Part shown: in pieces, positions 11,201-20,398 of the stretch
How the letters are laid out: each line of letters begins with the position of its first letter
Position numbering within the stretch: the stretch's first letter is position 1
Origin: Yponomeuta sedellus
Taxonomy: Eukaryota > Arthropoda > Insecta > Lepidoptera > Yponomeutidae
Assembly: GCA_934045075.1 (NCBI GenBank)
Contig: OW203738.1
Coordinates: forward strand, 1,116,001-1,180,000
Direction: 5' to 3'
DNA length: 64,000 nt
Made by a program: the position numbers and the translations under genes
Notes under the pieces: generated by a model
What the model was told of the DNA's origin: nothing
Seen by the model: only the letters and a program-made list of their open reading frames with translations
Databases searched by the model: none

Positions 11201-14200
11201 TGTATGGAATCAGGCGTTACTTTGCGGAAATCCATAAGAGCATTAAAATGTGTCAATTTATTACTTTGCTGAATTTCCCACGAGCACTACGTGGTTAGTT
11301 AATGCACCGCCCTCCCTCCCACTTTTTCAAGCAGAAGCAAGACACGAACACACCACCACCGACACCAATACTTGTGTGTTCGCCTCGACACGAGGCATCC
11401 TCAGGCTCACAAGTGACCGTCACCGCAAAAACACTATAGGCTAGGCCGCTTCGCCCCCCGATAACTTAATAGCGATCATAATGGTATACAATGATGTTAT
11501 GCGTGTTTAAGTTTCATTGCTAAGATAAACTTATTTATATAGTATTTTAGTCTGTCTGTACTTAAATAACTAAAGATTATTTATAAATTTCACATTTCAA
11601 CACGTACGTTACTGTTCTTTGGAACTTCTCTAGGAACTGGACAGTATTTATTGCTTTTATATTTTATGTAATACAATTATTTCTGTCTATTTTATTTATT
11701 TTAAATTGCCATTAAGGATTTTTCGATTTCATAGCAGCATTTTTCTAGCAGCAGTGACCTAATATTGTCTTGTTGTCAATTTTGTAAATATATTATTAAC
11801 TACTTAATCTTATTACGGATCCCTATAAATGAGAATTATTAACACAAAAATTTTGAGATAAACTTGTGACACAGTTACGTTACGAGCGCTTTCACAGATA
11901 AAATTTAAAGGATTACATGCTGTTTACTGTAGTGAGCATCGTAGAAACAATTAGATTCAAACTCTTCGTTATTGTATTTCAGAGTACAAATGCAGCGACG
12001 ACTCACGCTGCATCCCGCAAGAGAATTGCTATGCAGCCGTTGACAACGTCTATCGAAATGATTTTCAGTTATTCGGCCAGCAGCTAGATCAACGGAAGGA
12101 AAGATTTAAAGTTTGTGGTTATGACGACTTGCATAAGAATAAGGTATGCGTGAATGTAATTAAAAATAAAAATCATTTGATAAAATATTCGGAAAGAAGC
12201 AGCCCCAAAATAGATCCTGTGGCACTCCCTTCTTAACTTCTATCCAATGATTTAGTTATATGTATGGTTTTCAACTTTTTGAGCTGTACTTTCCAATTAT
12301 GATCTCACAAGTTTTAAACGTTTTCCATTTAATGCACAGAATTTATATTATATTAAAACTAATATTTGGACTAAATAATAAAATTCGTATAAATCGGTCA
12401 TTGGAATGAGCGCTTTTCAGAGGGACTTAAAAAAAATAAAGTTGTACCACTTTTAATCAATAGATGGCGCTAGCGGTTGCCCTATCTGAATGAAGAAGGC
12501 TAATTGACCAGAAACTGAAGAAACGTTTCTGCATAGCTGATAGTATGCAGCAAAGTATCATTGGTTACTGGTCTTCTTTCTACTCTATGATTCTGTCACT
12601 CCTATATACTCTGTGTCAATAACCTCCGTTCTCAGACAGAGTTAGGCATGGCGCCATCTAGTAGCTTTTGGGGAACCTAACTGACAGCTGTCAAAAGCGC
12701 CGAGCTGAAAAGCCCTCATTGGAATCATTCGTTAATGTTACAGTAGAGCTAGAAAATATACATTCACAACTCGCTTAAAGTGCCTTTAGTGCCCTTATCA
12801 ATCCTATCCTATCCTACTTATATTATAAACGCTAAAGCTTGTAAGCATGGATGGATGAATGTTTGTTACTCTTTCATGTTAAAACCGAATGAATTTTAAT
12901 GAAACTTAACGATAACATAGCTTATACATTAGAATAACACATAGGCTCCAAAGGTTCAAAATACGACGATAAGTGTCAAGTAGGAAAAAATCTACCATCT
13001 GCGAGCTATTCTAGCGTGCGCTGCCGAACCGCTAGAATTACACATGTGTAATGTATGATAGAAATGTTTAAAAAATCGTTAAATATAGTTTATAGGAGCA
13101 TACTGCAGTAGCCACCTATTGGCCTATTAGTAGGGCTCCGCAGTGCTTAGTTACCGTTTTTCCTATTTTGACAATATTGTGTAAATTGTATTTTTTTTTA
13201 TGTAAGGTGAAGATGAAGGTGCGACTGCAACATCTCAATATTCTCAGGCTGTTCTATTTCTATATGTCTAATCAGCCCACATCAACCCACTGCTGGGCAT
13301 AGGCTTCCTTTTTACTGCACCATTCCTCACAGTTCTGTGCTAATCTGATTCATCTCTGACCCGCAACCCTCACGATGTCGTCTGACCATCGTGTCGTCTC
13401 AGGTTGTTGTATTTTTTAAATGCTACCCAAAATTTATTTATGTGATAATTTTAATGTCATAATGTTAGTTCTCTTCTATGCCACGCTAATATAAGCTACT
13501 CGAAATACTAATCCTGCGCAGACGAAGGGCACCAGCTTGTAAGTAATGAGCTTTGATATTACAATTTTACTCATTGATAAGATTCTTAAAATAACATGTG
13601 AACAAAACACATACTGTGCAGGTGTGCTGTCCAGTCTCCCTCCAAGAAGACTCCAGCGTCAATAATTACAGACGTGGTAACTCCCCCCTCCTTCCTCACC
13701 GCGGCCAGTGCGGCAAGCAGATTAGAAACAAAATCATTGGCGGTTCCGAAGTCGAAATCGACGAGCACCCTTGGATGGCTTTGTTGCGGTACAAAACAAA
13801 TTGTAAGATTCTATGAGTACAAGCGCGTCTTCAAATTAAATTACATTCATTTCATTTCCGGGGTACGGAACCCTAAAAACTGAATTTTAGATGAGCATTA
13901 TAAATTACCCGTAAACTTGTGTCGGTTACAATGGCATGCATTATACTACGTTCTTAGTCTCCTCAGTCCTGTGTGCCTCGGAAAAAAAGGCATCAAACAC
14001 TCAATTTCTGCAAAAAAACAATCTCCTGGTGCTGAAATGCAATCCTGCACGAGGATTTTGGCCTTAACTTCTGAGGCCAAGAACCTAGTGCACTATACAT
14101 GTAGCAATGACATGCCTTCGAAAAATAAAGACATAAAATGTTTACGTAGTTTCTTAATCTGTGTCGGAAAACCTGAGACCACTGTAATGTAGAAACGGTG

Positions 14201-17200
14201 CAGTGAATCTATAAAACAGGGTTGATTTAAATTTAACCTTTATACCATAGGTAACTTGTGTAAATAATTATTAACAAAAACTAAATAACACGTTTTTATC
14301 GTAAAGCTACTGAAAAGTACAAAATATTTCACCTGTCAATTCCGCAGTAAGCTTAAAACGGAATGTACTTAGTCTAAGTACACTTATACTATTTTTTTAA
14401 TGCACTAACCCGTGCTAAGGATAATTTTAAAAACCTATTTAGAGGCTAAAAATTCCACCCATGCCGTGATTCAAACCCGTGACCTCTGGCTATCCGTGCC
14501 AGCGCTCTATCCAACTGAGCTAATAGGCGACTCACGGCATCAGTGAAATTTCGAACCTCTTTACACTATTCTCTATATTATGTACAGGCAGCGACATTTG
14601 GCTGAAGTAGATTGCATCACTTACAGCCCCGACTACCTACTTTGCAGTTAGGTGTTAACATCGGAATGATATCGCTGTACCCACATGATTATACTATTTT
14701 TGCCGGCATGGGTGGAATTTTTAGCCTCTAAATAGGTTTCTAAGTACACTTATTAAATAAAAAGCCAGAAAATTGATTGACCGTTACGAATAAACGAACA
14801 CATGAAGATTTTCAGATTTATAAGATGAAAGTTACAAGTAGGTTAAAATTAAAGTCTGACATTTCTTAAGCCAGGTTTCACGTCAGAAGCATTAGTTTAG
14901 TCGGATGGCGCACTCGGTCCGAGCATACTAAGACCGTGAAAACGCGGCTTTACTATACCCTATTTATTGAAGCTTGAGACAAAAGGTAAACACAGAAATA
15001 GTGATTCTCAAACTTTTACCGGAAGAAACAGCACGCTCGCGTCAACAAGTTGGGAGAATGAAAATGGCGGTTATAACCCGAACGAAAATAAAATAGCATC
15101 TTTCAAATTAGAACGTTTGCATTACATTACATCTTTAGTGAGCAGTGTTATAATACGTTCAAAATTTATGAAGCGCTGACTTTTTGGGTTATTTATAGGG
15201 CCACAATTCTATTAAAAAGTTATGTACTAAAATAAAATTTATATAAAATGCATTATTTACCAAAATATGAAAACTAAATTTGATATTTATTTTTTTCAAA
15301 CATATTATTATTCTTATTTTCTAAATTGTAATTCCCGGTGTGCAATAAAGTATATTCATTTCATTTCATTATATATTTTTACGATACTTTTAACATTCAA
15401 TGTCGATTTTTTTTTATTTTATTTCTGATTAATAACAAACTTGGCATAATAAATTACCCTTTCTATTGTTTGTTTACCTTTTGTCTCAAGCTTCAATAAA
15501 TAGGATATAGGAGTTTGCCAGTTACATAAATGCGTGTTAAAGCGCTATGGTATGTTAACTAGCGCCAACAATGGAAAAAAAATCATTATCATATTTTATA
15601 ACGCGTCTTTGGCAAAATTTTAGAACCTACTGATAAAAACCTAAGTCCAACAATCTAGGACTTTAAAGTAGTTTGGCTAACAATGACCGTTACAATGGAA
15701 AAAAATCATTATCATATTTTATAACGCGTCTTTGGCAAAATTAATAATAATAATAATTATTATGTTTATTATTATGGAGAAAAAAAATGGTAAAGGTCTC
15801 GTCTGACAAAAGTGGCCAGACGGACCACTATCATCATCATCATTATCATCATCATCATCATCATCAGCATAATCATCATCATCTTTTTTTTTATAAATGA
15901 GGTGTTTTGGGCACGATTATTTTCCATAGGTAACGCTAAATAGCACCGTCTGCTGCCTAAAAACTACATACCTCTGTATTTGTAACTGTATTAAGCTTCT
16001 GATACCGATTCACAGCTAGCAGGTGGGAATTCAACTGTGGCGGAGCTTTGATATCGTCCAGATACGTCTTGACAGCAGCACATTGCGTCACCAGTTCTTT
16101 AGCCGAAAAACTGTAAGTCATTCTAATCTATCGTTTATTCCAGAACAAAATTGTCGATTTTTTTTTCGAAGATGGCGTCCGTACTGCGACAAACTGTGGG
16201 TGAAATGAATGAATGAATGATTTTCATCTTTACCCTACAACTGTGTCTAAGCAGTCCATCTGTCCCGAATTAACAAGCGTCGAATGTGTCGTACACCTTT
16301 CGACGTAACAACGTATTAACTTTAAAAAAATATCTCCTACTGTTTTCCTGTTTGGACTATTTCCATGAATTAGTTCATGACATATGGCCCAAGATTATGA
16401 TTCCCGGAAAATCAATGCCTAATTATTTCCAATTTTTTTCACGTTTATTATTAAGCTTATTCTTTTCTTAATGTGCTTGCATTGTTGTCGTGTTAAAATA
16501 CCTCCATTTAAATTCACCAACTATGCCTAGTTATTTCCAAATTTTGTCACTTTCTTGTAAACTAACTTGAAACAACTTCCCTAGTAAACTGAGGCTTTTT
16601 TAATAATTTTATGAATTGATTACACTATTTTTATTTTTAATGCACTAACCCGTGCTAAGGAACAAATTTAAAAACCTATTTAGAGGCTAAAAATTTCACC
16701 CATGCCGGATTCGAACCCGCAACCTCTGGCTATCTGTACCAGCGCTCTACCAATTGAGCCAATGGGCGACTCACGGCATCAGTGAAATTTCGAACCTCTT
16801 TACAATATTCTCTGTATTACGTACAGGCAGCGACATCTGACTTAAGCAAATTGCATTACTTACAGCCCCGACTACCTACTTTGCAGAATTATTTGCTTAA
16901 GTCAGATGTCGCTGCCTGTACGTATTACAGAGAATATTGTAAAGAGGTTCGAAATTTCACTGATGCCGTGAGTCGCCCATTGACTCAATTGGTAGAGCGC
17001 TGGTACGGATAGCCAGAGGTTGCGGGTTCGAATCCCGGCATGGGTGAAATTTTTAGCCTCTAAATAGGTTTTTAAATTATGAATTGATTTTAATAATAAT
17101 TAAGTTTTACATTTTTTGCCTACAATTGCCATAAAACTTTATGTTTGTACGAGTTAATATGAGTTAGTTTGTAAGATAACGTTGTACTTGTACCTAAACT

Positions 17201-17363
17201 ATTTTATGATATAAACTTTTTTTATGTGATGGGCGGCTTCATAACTTCTGACAGTAAGGCCAGAAGTTATGAAGCCGCCCATCGCAATGCAGTAAGAGAT
17301 CCCTGCCCCAGCAGTGGGAACATACGTAGGTTGTTATCGATCGATCGATGATATGTGGTGCTT

Positions 17364-17404
<41 letters not shown>

Positions 17405-20398
17405 CAAAACACTAATAAATGATTTATCTATATATCATGTTTTATTACAGTACACACGTTCGGCTGGGCGAATACAACATTTCAAGCAAGATTGACTGTC
17501 CGGAGAAAGATTTCTGCAATAATGATGTTCAAGATATCCGCGTAGAGAATGTCATACTTCACGAGAATTACAATCAATACAATCAATCCAACGATATTGC
17601 ATTGCTACGTCTCGCTGAGAACGTCCGTTATGATTGTAAGGCCATTTATCTAAAATCTATATAGCATTAGCATAGCAAAAGTTAAAATTACTTTGCTAAA
17701 TTCCGCCAAAAATCCCACAAGCACCATGCGGTTAGTTAATATGCACCGCCCTCCCTCCCACTTTTTTAAGCAGAAGCAAGACACGAACACACCACCGTTT
17801 CGCCTCTAACACGAGGCATCCTCAGGCTCCCGAATGCAAGTGTTTTCTCACACAAGTTTTGGTGTCGGTGGTGGTGTGTTCGTGTCTTGCTTCTGCTTGA
17901 AAAAGTGGGAGGGAGGGCGGCGCATTAACTAACCACATGGTACTGGTGGGATTTTTGGCGGAATTTAGCAAAGTAATTTTAACTTTTTAATGCTATAATG
18001 GATTTCCGCAAAGTAACGCCCTATACAACATCTAAAATCTCTATTATAAAATTTAAAAGTTTTTTCATTAATAATTTCTTTCTTTCATCACCGAAGATCA
18101 CCTTCGGTTGATCAAATCACAGGTAGGACGCACTGATTGAAAACTTTCGTTTTCAAACATTGCGGTATGGATGACGAGAAGACTTGGCGTAGTTTCCCAA
18201 ACGCTGCGCAGCCCAGCTGAATCCTCCTCTTGGTCTCCTTCTCGAAATTTATTTTTACCTAATTGCAAAATCTGCCCGAGGTGTGTGTATTCAGAAACGA
18301 TTTCGAGAAGATGACCATGTACGACGACCGGTCCTGGATCAATGTGGCTATTGATCATGCTTTGGTTTTATCCAAATTCATGTCAAGATCGATACGTCGT
18401 CGTCCAGCCGTTTAGACGTGAAGAAATAGCCAATATAAATATCTTTTTACTTTTTTTTTACATACACAATATTAGTGTAATGTGATGTGATTATAATATT
18501 ATATTACCCATAATTACAGCACAAGAAAAACTTTGGAGATTGCCTCTTAATTCAGACTCTCACTAACTAGTTTTGTTTTTCAGATTTCACCTCACCCATA
18601 TGTCTCCCCTTGAACGACTTGAAATACCTTAACTTTTCTGGCTATACCAACATGGAAGTGTGCGGATGGGGTCATACTGTACACTATGGTGAGACATATT
18701 TGAATCGGCGCCTCAGCGAGCCATAGAAACGTATTTCGATTTTTATTTACAAATGCCACGTCGGATCGCAATGAAACTGCCAATACGTATAACCCGCTAC
18801 CCGGTAGTGACATAATAGTTGCCACCTTAAATTGAACCTTATCACTTTGATATAAAGTCCAAAACCAACCAAAACGAACTTTAGTGTATACTAACGTGTA
18901 AACTTTAGTATACACTAAAGACACAATTCTGCAATGATAAATAAGATCCTTAAGAATTAGGCCCCAGAAAATTTCAATACATAATTTTGTCACACGCTTG
19001 GCGCTTGAAATGGCTAACCACGCAGTGGGCACATGAGGTAATCAAACCTCTCTCTCTGAGTGAAGCCCTGTGCCCTGCAGTGGGAAGTTTAATATGCAAA
19101 GATAATAATCAAAGACAAAGTAAGAAAAAATATTCACAACAAAATCAAAACATTCCTTAATGAACTGCATATGCAGTCAAAAGAATTAGGGAACTAACTG
19201 ACGTCGCAACTGCTAGGCTTGTTTATTTTAGTTACTCCCATAGTCTTATGTCCTATGGCATACTACTGTGGGCACACAGGCAGCTGCAGACATTGAGACC
19301 ATCTTCGTCTTGCAGAAGAGAGCGATCATATTCATTTCTAGGCTGGGTAGTAGAGATTCGTTAAGAGATTTCTTTAAAGAAACTAACATCCTGACAGTTG
19401 CCAGTCAGTATATATATATATATATATATATACATGAAAACATTATGTACGTTAGGAAAAATATCAGTAACTTTAAAACTTTAGGTAGCCAACACAATGT
19501 AAATACTAGAAATAAACATCAACTTTTGTTCCCACTATTTAGGCTGGCAAAGGTTAATACATCCTTCATGGGGCATTGTATACGCTTCTATAATAAAATA
19601 CCTGAAGATATACCTATTAAGCTTGCCTGAAACGCGGTTCAAAAAATGTGTTAAGTATACTTTGTGCCAAAATGGCTACTAAAATAATATAAAGGATTAT
19701 TTAGATGACAATGAGGTCTGGAATCAAAGCCAGTACAATGTATGAGTTCTATGTTTTATAATAATTATGTAAACTAAGTTAAGGACTTTTGAAGTCTTTT
19801 CAAGTTTGGAGTTTTTTTTGTCCATTTTTTCTCCTAAATGATCTAGATTTTGAAATGAACACCTAGTTTGAATTGTAACGTTCATTAAGCCGCAGTTTCT
19901 GTGCTACTTTGAATAAAACCTTTTCATTTCATTTCAGAACGTCAAAGCTGTTTCGCAATTAGTAGATTATGTGGAGAAGAGGGTAACAGAGACACTCCAC
20001 ATTTATTCTTTACAAAACAGTATTTAAGTTAATTGACAGCCTCAAGACAAAGATGCCAACTTCTGTTTTAAAGTATATTAATCGCATTATTTTCAGGTAT
20101 TCCATCCGACGTGAAGAAAAAGCTTAAAGTCGAAGTGATGCAATATGAAAAGTGCAAGAAAAAACTGAAAAGGGTCGACAATAGCACTCAAATATGTACA
20201 AGTGGTGTAAACGGGCAGGGGACATGTTCCGGCGACTCTGGGGGCCCCCTAATGGGACCCTATGGGCTTAAAAATACCTGGATCATCGCCGGCATCATCT
20301 CTAGGGGGTCTATAAACTGCGCCAGCAACGATGTACCCGTCGTGTACACACGAGTCGGAAGCTACGTTGATTGGATAATATCTAAATTGGCACCTTAA
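4929..20398 (+). CDS. Dual-clip-domain serine protease zymogen (S1A), nine exons, 5' end incomplete
   Basis: Exons: 4929-5074, 10055-10120, 10561-11029, 11983-12143, 13622-13802, 16016-16112, 17451-17635, 18584-18688, 20097-20398. All introns are GT-AG and every split codon closes, giving 569 residues to the stop (numbered from the first complete codon, Ser1). Clip 1 has Cys at 3, 9, 15, 39, 50, 51. An Asn/Gln-rich repeat linker fills about 71-226. Clip 2 has Cys at 230, 236, 242, 271, 282, 283. Cys310 probably tethers the light chain. Cleavage is expected after Lys317 (RNK/IIGG). The catalytic triad is His363 (LTAAHC), Asp421 (NDIALL) and Ser517 (GDSGGP). Known family members are secreted haemolymph zymogens in the prophenoloxidase and Toll cascades, and two clip domains occur in lepidopteran prophenoloxidase-activating proteases. 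The S1 pocket is odd: Gly511 sits where trypsin has Asp189. I cannot assign orthology; the exact substrate is inference. Confidence 0.9.
5213..5276. repeat. (TA)n microsatellite
   Basis: Uninterrupted TA run of about 30 units, directly upstream of the paired hairpins. Confidence 0.95.
5307..5423. repeat. Perfect hairpin, 57-bp arms, 3-base loop
   Basis: Arm 5307-5363 is the exact reverse complement of 5367-5423. The content is not a recognised transposon end. Confidence 0.95.
5421..5479. repeat. Second perfect hairpin, 29-bp arms, 1-base centre
   Basis: 5421-5449 and 5451-5479 are exact reverse complements. It overlaps the previous hairpin by three bases. Confidence 0.95.
5640..5931. repeat. 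LINE-like tail running into TGAG/TGAA/TGGA/CGGA tetranucleotide array
   Basis: CCTAATAAATAAATAAG, a common retroelement-tail style, passes directly into TGAG, then TGAA, TGGA and CGGA blocks (5758-5931). The long antisense reading frame here is only a product of the repeat. Confidence 0.8.
6371..6713 (+). mobile_element. 5S-like SINE, complete, 12-bp TSD
   Basis: Perfect CGAAAAATATTG at 6359-6370 and 6714-6725. The head contains GAGTTAAGCAACAAC, GTGCGGTCAGGTGCAGGATG and GGTGACCGTCCCG, matching the internal promoter part of 5S rRNA. The body follows, ending ACAAGGGTTGATAT. I see no coding capacity. Confidence 0.8.
6726..7670. other. Intron 2 stretch without recognised features
   Basis: AT-rich sequence. 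A short open frame on the minus strand (7311-7538) has no recognisable motif. Nothing else is supported. Confidence 0.5.
7674..7809. repeat. 57-bp minisatellite, about 2.4 copies
   Basis: Units start at 7674, 7731 and 7788 with ACACTAAGCGCGTGACG. Each unit also holds the inverted pair ACACTAAGC and GCTTAGTGT, so a unit can fold into a hairpin. Confidence 0.85.
7925..8165 (+). mobile_element. Fold-back element, family F1, rearranged copy
   Basis: Contains ATTAAACGGGTC, TCGCGATTATTTATAGG and its inverted copy around the centre near 8000, then CCACGGCAACTGCAACG, the family core also seen at 40848, 42763 and 45668. Confidence 0.6.
8304..9565. repeat. Compound ACGA/ACCG/ACAA tetranucleotide array, 1.26 kb
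   Basis: Blocks in order: short ACAA, ACGA, ACCG (about 8381-8460), ACGA, ACCG (about 8531-8600), a long pure ACGA block (about 8601-9163), then a long pure ACAA block to 9565. Very long open frames on both strands are artefacts of a 4-base period without stop codons. Confidence 0.97.
9905..10045 (+). mobile_element. LINE 3' tail adjoining the exon at 10055
   Basis: Contains GTCCATTTTTTCTC, TGTAACGTTCATTAAGCCGC and AATAAAACCTTTTCATTTC, shared with 19795-19937 and 49835-49970 and, inverted, with 3502-3641. It ends about 9 bases before the splice acceptor and supplies most of its pyrimidine tract. Confidence 0.8.
10055..10120 (+). CDS. Protease exon: end of first clip domain (VCCP)
   Basis: Twenty-two codons beginning Val-Cys-Cys-Pro, the standard clip ending. 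Acceptor is TATTTTCAG and donor GTGAGT, phase 0 on both sides. The pyrimidine-rich stretch in front is the 3' tail of a LINE fragment (see 9905-10045). Confidence 0.87.
10150..10440. repeat. Dispersed repeat fragments in intron 3
   Basis: CACCGAGGGTTCCGTACAAATTTGTAG is shared in part with 36430-36470. TATTCTTAATGATTCGCGATA near 10410 matches the outer end of fold-back family F1. Family identity is uncertain. Confidence 0.4.
10561..11029 (+). CDS. Protease exon: Asn/Gln-rich tandem-repeat linker between the clips
   Basis: This exon is needed to keep frame: the previous exon ends in phase 0 and the second clip exon needs one incoming base, which this 469-bp exon supplies. It encodes 156 residues with about five degenerate repeats of 23-27 residues. 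Recurrent cores are [21 protein letters not shown] and variants. No Cys-rich fold, membrane segment or coiled coil is evident; one Cys lies in the third repeat. It is probably disordered and extracellular. Acceptor is GGGACAG, weaker than the others; donor is GTAAGT. Confidence 0.78.
11213..11448 (+). mobile_element. Fold-back element, family F2, partial
   Basis: Starts GGCGTTACTTTGCGGAAATCC and carries the AATGCACCGCCCTCCC and AGCAAGACACGAACACACC blocks shared with 17685-18023 and 50945-51240. Only one arm is present. The following 11449-11982 shows nothing recognisable. Confidence 0.65.
11983..12143 (+). CDS. Protease exon: second clip domain, Cys1-Cys4
   Basis: Acceptor TATTTCAG, donor GTATGC. 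The split codon plus 53 codons give C-x5-C-x5-C-x28-C, the same spacing logic as the first clip domain. The exon ends in phase 0, exactly as the first clip exon does, which suggests the two clip exon pairs arose by duplication. Confidence 0.88.
12408..12717. mobile_element. MITE, 8-bp TSD, hAT-like
   Basis: ATTGGAAT flanks both sides (12400-12407, 12718-12725). Ends are GAG(C/G)GCTTTTCAG inverted. No open frame. The 8-bp duplication fits hAT; the terminal bases are not classic for hAT, so the class is tentative. Confidence 0.65.
13210..13410 (-). pseudogene. LINE C-terminal/3' remnant
   Basis: Minus-strand translation resembles the tail of LINE polyproteins that end in YAQQW-like residues (compare 45238-45447). 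Plus strand shows CCCACTGCTGGGCATAGGC and GTCGTCTGACCATCGTG. Frames are broken. Confidence 0.5.
13622..13802 (+). CDS. Protease exon: end of clip 2, light-chain Cys, activation site
   Basis: Begins with VCCP. A 26-residue linker then leads to Cys310, which in this family is disulfide-bonded to the catalytic chain. The activation site is Arg-Asn-Lys followed by IIGG. The exon continues with the [11 protein letters not shown] strand of the S1 fold. Donor GTAAGA leaves one base for the next exon. Confidence 0.9.
13803..14372. other. Intron 6, first part, no supported gene
   Basis: A 91-codon open frame at 13917-14192 has no recognised motif and no splice or family support. I leave it uncalled. 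Confidence 0.5.
14388..14738 (-). mobile_element. SINE-A full unit with inverted 5' end, 15-bp TSD
   Basis: Perfect TCTAAGTACACTTAT at 14373-14387 and 14739-14753. On the minus strand the body (14700 to 14545), tRNA-like head and tail are complete. Its 5' edge (about 14701-14738) is an inverted copy of the head end and tail start. Confidence 0.82.
14754..15825. other. Intron 6, AT-rich, no supported gene
   Basis: Holds a probable LINE tail (GTGCAATAAAGTATATTC near 15342) and a nearly repeated 40-bp block (AAAAAATCATTATCATATTT near 15580 and 15700). CAAAAGGTAAACA-type sequence around 14980 recurs inverted near 15480. Confidence 0.45.
15826..15884. repeat. (ATC)n microsatellite, interrupted
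   Basis: About 19 imperfect ATC/CAT units in intron 6, about 130 bases before the His exon. Confidence 0.9.
16016..16112 (+). CDS. Protease exon: catalytic His (LTAAHC)
   Basis: Two acceptors compete. AG at 16014-16015 gives the correct phase and reads [15 protein letters not shown] before the His motif. AG at 16021-16022 would break the frame, so 16016 is the start. Contains the Cys42-Cys58 pair (FNCGG and TAAHC) and His363. Donor is GTAAGT. Confidence 0.9.
16622..17076. mobile_element. Palindromic SINE-A, 13-bp TSD
   Basis: Perfect TTATGAATTGATT at 16609-16621 and 17077-17089. The left half is a minus-strand tail, head and body; the right half is a plus-strand body, head and tail start. 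They meet near 16886 with a short asymmetric centre. Arms are about 170-190 bp and near identical. Confidence 0.88.
17225..17350 (+). mobile_element. 5S-like SINE 3' fragment with internal inverted copy
   Basis: GATGGGCGGCTTCATAACTT and its inverse meet around 17256, followed by the family 3' end (CCCCAGCAGTGGGAACATAC, then GTTATCGATCGATCG). Confidence 0.7.
17366..17402. repeat. (GT)n microsatellite
   Basis: About 18 units in intron 7, about 50 bases before the Asp exon. Confidence 0.95.
17451..17635 (+). CDS. Protease exon: catalytic Asp (NDIALLRL)
   Basis: Opens with VRLGEYN, typical of clip proteases, then a loop with two extra Cys (DCPEKDFC) as seen in other insect clip-protease sequences, and ends shortly after Asp421. 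Acceptor is TTATTACAG and donor GTAAGG. A GT dinucleotide run lies 50 bases upstream in the intron. Confidence 0.92.
17685..18023. mobile_element. Fold-back element, family F2, complete
   Basis: Arms of about 130-150 bp invert around a centre near 17840. Shared blocks are ATTCCGCCAAAAATCCCAC, CCGCCCTCCCTCCCAC and AGCAAGACACGAACACACC. The right end reads GGATTTCCGCAAAGTAACGCC. No coding capacity. Confidence 0.8.
18085..18420 (-). pseudogene. RTE-like LINE reverse-transcriptase fragment
   Basis: Minus-strand residues include [12 protein letters not shown] and [13 protein letters not shown], matching the YLG region just after the polymerase core of RTE-type LINEs. A frameshift follows within about 40 residues. 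Lies in protease intron 8. A CCGTTTAGACGTGAAGAA repeat fragment follows at 18405-18490. Confidence 0.65.
18584..18688 (+). CDS. Protease exon: interdomain strand with PICLPL and CGWG
   Basis: Encodes the PICLPL motif that carries the Cys bonded to the light chain, and the CGWG strand. Phase 2 acceptor (TTTTTCAG) and phase 1 donor (GTGAGA) match both neighbours. Confidence 0.92.
19180..19937 (+). pseudogene. Jockey/CR1-like LINE: RT C-terminus plus 3' tail
   Basis: Residues [17 protein letters not shown], then after a frameshift near 19270 [24 protein letters not shown] and FYNKIPED form the C-terminal part of the ORF. The noncoding tail ends CCTTTTCATTTCATTTC at 19936. A TA run (19408-19432) interrupts the ORF in frame. 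Same family as 55000-55452. Confidence 0.78.
20097..20398 (+). CDS. Protease last exon: catalytic Ser, S1 pocket, stop codon
   Basis: Acceptor ATTTTCAG. Contains GDSGGP with Ser517, the final helix (YVDWI) and TAA at 20396-20398. Chymotrypsin-numbered pocket positions read Gly at 189, Gly at 216 and Val at 226, by alignment of [14 protein letters not shown] and PVVYT. Trypsin-like clip proteases have Asp at 189, so specificity is unlikely to be Arg/Lys. The numbering is by eye. Confidence 0.93.

Noticed and set aside
13917..14192. 91-codon open frame in intron 6
   Set aside because: No motif, no splice or promoter support, and flanked by retroelement sequence.
16023..16112. Alternative acceptor at 16021-16022 for the His exon
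   Set aside because: It leaves the wrong phase after the exon ending at 13802; the AG at 16014-16015 restores the frame and gives a normal protease sequence.
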